This document shows, piece by piece, positions 59,269 to 64,000 of a DNA stretch of 64,000 nucleotides. Numbering within the stretch: the first letter of the stretch is position 1; every line of letters starts with the position of its first letter. The position numbers and the translations under genes were made by a program. Source of the DNA: Triticum aestivum (Eukaryota; Streptophyta; Magnoliopsida; Poales; Poaceae); assembly GCF_018294505.1 (NCBI RefSeq), contig NC_057809.1:413392104-413456103 (forward strand). Direction: 5' to 3'. The notes under the pieces are model-generated. The model was not told where the DNA came from, ran no database searches, and saw only the letters and a program-made list of their open reading frames with translations.

Positions 59269-62200
59269 ATGCCTCCGAGACGTGACCCCGGATTTTCCTT
59301 TCCACCGGAGCTCACCCAGTTGATCCAGCAGCAGAACACACTAATGCAGTTGCTAGTCCAGAATCAGAATCAGGGGAACAACAACAACAACCCACCACCA
59401 TGACCACCACCTATTGATCACTTAGCCCGTTTTCTTAGGCTGAATCCGCCAGTGTTTTCCGGTAGCACCGAGCCGATAGTAGCAGATGATTGGCTCCACA
59501 AGACAGCTAGGGAGTTGACCACAGCAGGATGCACAGATGTGGAGAAGGTGAAGTTTACCGCACATCAGTTAGAAGGACCCGCAGCATCATGGTGGGAGAA
59601 TTTCACAGCCACTTTCCCAGTCGACACTGTCACATGGGACCAGTTTCAGCAAGCTTTTCGTACTGCACACGTTTCAGCAGGAGCTATGGCCATGAAGAAG
59701 CGTGAGTTTCGCAACTTGCGCCAAGGAGGACGGACAGTTGGCCAGTATGTGGAGGACTTTAGTAAGTTAGCACGTTATGCCCCAGATGACGTTGCTACGG
59801 ATGCAGCTAAGCAGGAGAAGTTTCTGGAAGGACTGAATGATGAGTTGAGCATGCAGTTGATGGTAGCAACCTTCAACAACTACCAAGAGTTGGTAGATCA
59901 TGCTCTTATGATTGAAGGGAAGCAGCAGCAAATTGAGAATCGCAAGAGGAAGTATGGACAAGGAAAGTATAGTTCTGGAGCTCAGCAGAAGCCACGTTTT
60001 ACCCCTAGACCGGGAGGACATTTTCAGCATACCCATGGAGGAGGTAGCTCGCACAATCACAATGGCACCAGAAATGGTAATGGGAATGGAGGAAGCAACG
60101 GCCAGAACCGCACCAACCCATCAACCCCAGCCAAGAAGGACCTGAGCCAAGTCACTTGCTTTAAGTGTTCAAAGACCAGACATTATGCCAATGAGTGCCC
60201 TGAAATACAAAATGGAAATGGCAATGGAAGCTCTGGAAAGAAGCCGAACCCTTTCAACAGGGGACAGGTGAACCACGTTAGCATGGAGGAGGTTGAAGCT
60301 CAGCCGGATGCAGTAATAGGTAAGTTTTTGGTTAAGTCATTTACTGCACTCGTTCTTTTTGATACTAGTGCATCGCATTCATACATCTCAAGGGGATTTG
60401 TGGATAAGTATAACCTAGCAACCCAAGCCCTTAGGTCACCCATGTTAGTAACCTCGCCTGGAGTAGAGTATGTGGCTAGTCTTTAGTGTGATCGGTTACC
60501 ATTAAGGATTGGTAACTATGTTTTTCCCTCAGACCTAATAGTATTGGAATCACAAGGATTAGATGTGATATTAGGCATGGATTGGTTATCAAAGTATGAA
60601 GGGAATATTGAATGTGCTAGTAAGTCAATTTTGCTTACCACACCAGAAGGGAGAAGGATCAAGTATGTATCCTGACATGTGCCGTAGAGGACTCAAGTAA
60701 ATTGCCTAACAGGAGTTGTGCAGGAGGAAGTACCAGTGGTAAGGGATTTTCCCGATGTATTTCCGGAAGAGTTGCCAGGCATGCCACCGGATAGAGATAT
60801 TGAGTTTCTGATTGAGCTATTCCCAGGCACAGGGCCAATATCAAAGAGATCATATAGGATGCCAACAAAGGATTTGGTGGAAATTAAGAAACATATTAAG
60901 GAGTTACTGGATAAAGGATATATTCGCCCAAGTTCTTCGCCTTGGGGATCGCCAGTACTTCTAGTGGAGAAGAAGGATGGATCGTTAAGGATGGTTGTTG
61001 ATTATCGAGGACTGAACGAAGTAACGATCAAGAACAAGTACCCACTACCAATGATTAATGACCTGTTTGGTCGATTGCAAGGAGCTAAGGTATTTTCCAA
61101 GATCGATCTGCGATCAGGATACCACCAGTTGAAGATTCAAGAACAGGATATTCCAAAGACAGCTTTTACCACCAGGTATGGGCTATACGAGTATACTGTT
61201 ATGTCATTTGGTCTGACTAACACACCTGCCTATTTTATGAACATGATGAACAAAGTGTTTATGGAGTTTTTGGATAAGTTCGTCGTAGTGTTCATTGATG
61301 ATATCCTGGTTTATTCAAAAAATGAAGAGGAGCATAAGGAGCATTTGCATTTGGTACTTGGAAAGCTCAGAGAACATCAACTATATGCCAAGTACAGCAA
61401 ATGTGAGTTTTGGTTGAAGGAAGTAGGATTCCTCGGACATGTTATATCTGGAGAAGGTATAGTAGTAGATCCCGCTAAAGTTGAAACCGTGACTAAATGG
61501 GAAGCACCGACCACAGTTGGAGAGATCCGGAGTTTCCTTGGACTCGCAGGATACTACCGGAGATTCATTGAGAATTTCTCAAAGATTGCGAAGCCTATGA
61601 CGGAGTTATTAAAGAAAGATACCAAGTTCGTATGGACGGAAGAATGTGAGGCAAGTTTCCAGGAGTTGAAGGAACGTTTGGTTACCTCACCAGTGTTGAT
61701 TTTGCCAGACCAGACCAAAGATTATGAGGTGTATTGCAACGCTTCACGTCGAGGACTTGGAGCAGAGCTTATGCAGGAAGGGAGAGTTGTTTCATATGCC
61801 TCAAGACAACTGAAGCCTCATGAGTTGAATTATGCTACGCATGATTTGGAGTTAGCAGCCGTAGTGCATGCTTTGAAAACATGGAGGCATTTCCTCATCG
61901 GAAATCATTGTGAGGTGTACACGGATCATAAGAGTTTGAAGTACATTTTCACACAGAAGGAGTTGAATCTCAGACAAAGGAGATGGTTGGAGCTTATCAA
62001 GGATTATGATATGAAGTTGCATTATCACCCCGGAAAGGCTAATGTAGTAGCTGACGCATTAAGCCGTAAGAGCCATGTAAATACGTTAATGACGGGAGAA
62101 ATACCCAAGGAGTTAGCAGAAAATCTTCGTGAACTATGTTTGGAAATAGTTCCGAGAGGCTATGTAGCAACATTGGAGATTCAGTCAACTTTGATGGATA

Positions 62201-63632
62201 GAATCAGAGAAGCTCAAAAAACTGACAAAGAGATTGCCGCTATTAAGGAGAAATTGAGCAAAGGAAAAGCTAAAGGATTTCGTGAGGATGAACACGACAT
62301 CCTATGGTTTGAAGACCGCGTTTACGTGCCCAATGACCCGGAGATCAGGAAGTTGATTTTGCAAGAGGCACACGATGTATTTGGATTTGAAGGATATTTT
62401 CTGGTGGACCGAAATGAAGAAGGATATTGCGGAGTATGTAGCAGTTTGTGATGTATGTCAGAGAGTAAAGGCAGAGCATCAGAAGCCAGCAGGATTGTTG
62501 CAACCATTGCCGATACCCGAATGGAAGTGGGATAAGCTAGGCATGGATTTTATCACGGGATTACCAAGGACTCATTCAGGCTATGACTCGATTTGGGTTG
62601 TAGTCGATCGATTGACGAAGGTAGCACATTTCATCCCAGTAAAGACCACTTACACCAGTGCTAAGTTGGCAAAGATATACATGACCAGGATCGTATGTTC
62701 ACATGGAGTTCCGAGGAGCATCGTATCAGACAGAGGAACCCAGTTTACCTCAAAGTTCTGGAAGCAGTTGCATGAGACTTTGGGTACTAGGCTAGAATTT
62801 AGTACAGCTTTTCATCCGCAGACAGATGGACAGACCGAGAGAGTCAATCAGATTTTGGAGGATATGCTGAGAGCTTGTGCGCTAGATTATGGATCTAGTT
62901 GGGACGATAATTTTCCATATGCAGAGTTCTCTTACAACAACAGTTACCAAACTAGTTTAAAGATGGCCCCTTTCGAAGCCTTGTACGGAAGGAGGTGCAG
63001 GACACCATTGTCATGGGACGAAGTTGGAGACCGCCAGTTGTTTGGACCTGACTTGATAAAGAGTCTGAATAGAAGGTGAAGTTGATTCGCGATAGGCTCA
63101 AGGTAGCCCAGTCCAGACATAAGAGTTATGCAGATTCTAAACGCAAGGAGACAGTTTATGAAATTGGAGATAGAGCTTATCTTCGAGTATCTCCACTTCG
63201 GGGAACAAAGCGTTTTGGAGTTAAAGGGAAGTTAGCACCACGATTTGTAGGACCATATCGAGTTTTGGAGCGTATGGGAGAAGTGGCCTACAAGTTGGAA
63301 TTGCCCGAAGGATTGTCTCAGGAGTACATGATGTCTTCCACGTTTCCCAGTTAAAGAAGTGTCACGCGGAGATGGCTGACATACCGTTGAGAGATACAGT
63401 GCCTTTGGAAACTATTCCGTTGGATAACGATTTGACCTACGAAGAGAAACCAATTAAGATTCTCGAGTTTGCCAATCAAGTTACCCGCAGCAAGGTTATC
63501 AATTTTTGCAAAGTTCAATGGAGCCACCACACAGAGGATGAAGCCACCTGGGAGCGAGAGGAAGAGTTGCTCAAGGACCACCCTCACCTATTTTCTAGCC
63601 AACCCGAATCTCGAGGGCGAGATTCATCTTAA
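59269..63632 (+). pseudogene. Chromovirus gag-pol polyprotein with chromodomain, broken
   Basis: Order: gag (MPPRRDPGFSFPPEL; retrotransposon gag core at 59500-59930), zinc knuckle CFKCSKTRHYANEC (60158-60199), protease (LFDTSASHSYIS, 60355-60390), RT (60800-61330, FIDDILVYS), RNase H (61700-62065), integrase (62400-63000; MDFITGLP, SDRGTQFTSKFW, TDGQTERVN, so D, D and E remain) and chromodomain (63440-63600; ILEFANQVTRSKVINFCKVQW). Breaks: stops at 59401, 60484, 60673 and 60685; a deletion with frameshift near 62374; frameshifts near 63070 and 63330. Altered key residues: the protease has DTSA rather than DTGA/DSGA, and RNase H has CNAS where the family has the catalytic CDAS. Chromodomains steer integration towards particular chromatin. 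This copy could only move with help. Confidence 0.9.
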
Positions 63633-63642
63633 GGGGGGTAGG
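63631..63642 (+). other. Polypurine tract of the chromovirus
   Basis: AAGGGGGGTAGG lies just after the last stop codon and just before the 3' LTR, in the expected position for plus-strand priming. Confidence 0.8.
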
Positions 63643-63644
63643 TT

Positions 63645-64000
63645 TGTAACATCCCAAATTTTCAATTTGGAATGTTATACATTAGATCATCACTACATAT
63701 CATATTTTTATTTTGCTTCTTGGTTGATCCTAGAAATTCTACGCAACTCAAGGACCCACGAAGAGAGTTGGGGATTTCATTATTTTCATATTTGAGTTCT
63801 CTCAAATTTTGAGAATAGGATCATTTGATTTTATTTATTTTATGATCAATTATTTCTATTACAAAAATATGAGAGAGGGAATAAAATGACTTTCGCAAAA
63901 TAAAGAAATATTGAGGATTTAATAAAAAATCAAATAAGATTTTATTTCAGAGTTTTTGGTGTTTTATTTGAATTTAGGAAAAATGTGCGTTTTTCAAAAT
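63645..64000 (+). repeat. 3' LTR of the chromovirus, first 356 bp
   Basis: Aligns to 55829-56182 with about a dozen substitutions and a few 1-bp indels; the rest is outside the window. Confidence 0.93.

Larger units (their letters stand above)
55829..64000 (+). mobile_element. Chromodomain-bearing gypsy element (chromovirus), runs off the window
   Basis: 5' LTR from TGTAACATCCC (55829), PBS TGGTATTAGAGC (58224-58235), an extra ORF, gag-pol with chromodomain, PPT AAGGGGGGTAGG (63631-63642), then the start of the 3' LTR (63645) with the same TGTAACATCCC end. The left flank CATGA (55824-55828) would be the 5-bp duplication, but its partner is outside the window. The two LTR starts differ by about a dozen substitutions over 350 bp, so it is among the younger insertions in the nest. 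Clade (Tekay-like) is an inference. Confidence 0.9.

Overview
The window is a stretch of a large, repeat-rich grass genome, most likely Triticeae (wheat, barley, Aegilops or rye group). This rests on an Au-type SINE, Stowaway MITEs with CTCCCTCC termini, an Angela/BARE/WIS-type copia element, and gypsy LTRs carrying the TGATACGTCTCCAACG terminus common in Triticeae. The species cannot be fixed from this sequence alone.

Left part (1-28046), gene-bearing. Only two conventional nuclear genes are supported. The first is an intronless PPR-protein gene on the minus strand (5156-6544). The second is a very long gene on the plus strand (6944-27785) for the B-block-binding subunit of RNA polymerase III factor TFIIIC. 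I assembled 18 exons for it, totalling 5322 nt and 1773 codons plus stop, with GT..AG junctions and consistent phases throughout. The two genes are divergent and share a 399-bp intergenic region carrying site II (TGGGCY) elements and a telo-box. The TFIIIC gene is long because its introns hold DNA and retro insertions: an Au SINE, a small Helitron, an intact RTE-type LINE with a 19-bp target duplication, two Stowaway MITEs and a poly-C tract. Left of the PPR gene lie a Helitron 3' end, a Mutator-like foldback MITE with a 9-bp duplication, and a PIF/Harbinger-like element inserted inside a short Stowaway MITE. That Harbinger-like element carries a broken Myb/SANT-like gene and no transposase.

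Right part (28047-64000), a retrotransposon nest. An LTR fragment and a truncated minus-strand copia element (gag, leader, PBS, partial LTR) come first. Then follow gypsy-1 (minus, 31064-37002, cut in its 5' LTR), a minus-strand copia element (37003-39249 continuing at 54735-55828), gypsy-2 of the same family as gypsy-1 (39250-54729, TSD ACGAG) inside that copia element, and a complete Angela-type copia element (39477-48125, TSD ATAAT) inside a gypsy-2 LTR. A plus-strand chromodomain-bearing gypsy element (55829 to beyond 64000) cuts the minus-strand copia element on the right. Almost all retroelement coding sequence is broken. The exceptions are the LINE ORF and a short gag-like ORF in gypsy-2. 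The gypsy-1/gypsy-2 family has no pol, but keeps about 2.8 kb of non-coding internal sequence with repeated PPT-like hairpins.

There are no CRISPR arrays, operons or recognisable tRNA/rRNA genes. Everything is by eye; LTR, TSD and splice coordinates were read directly from the sequence.
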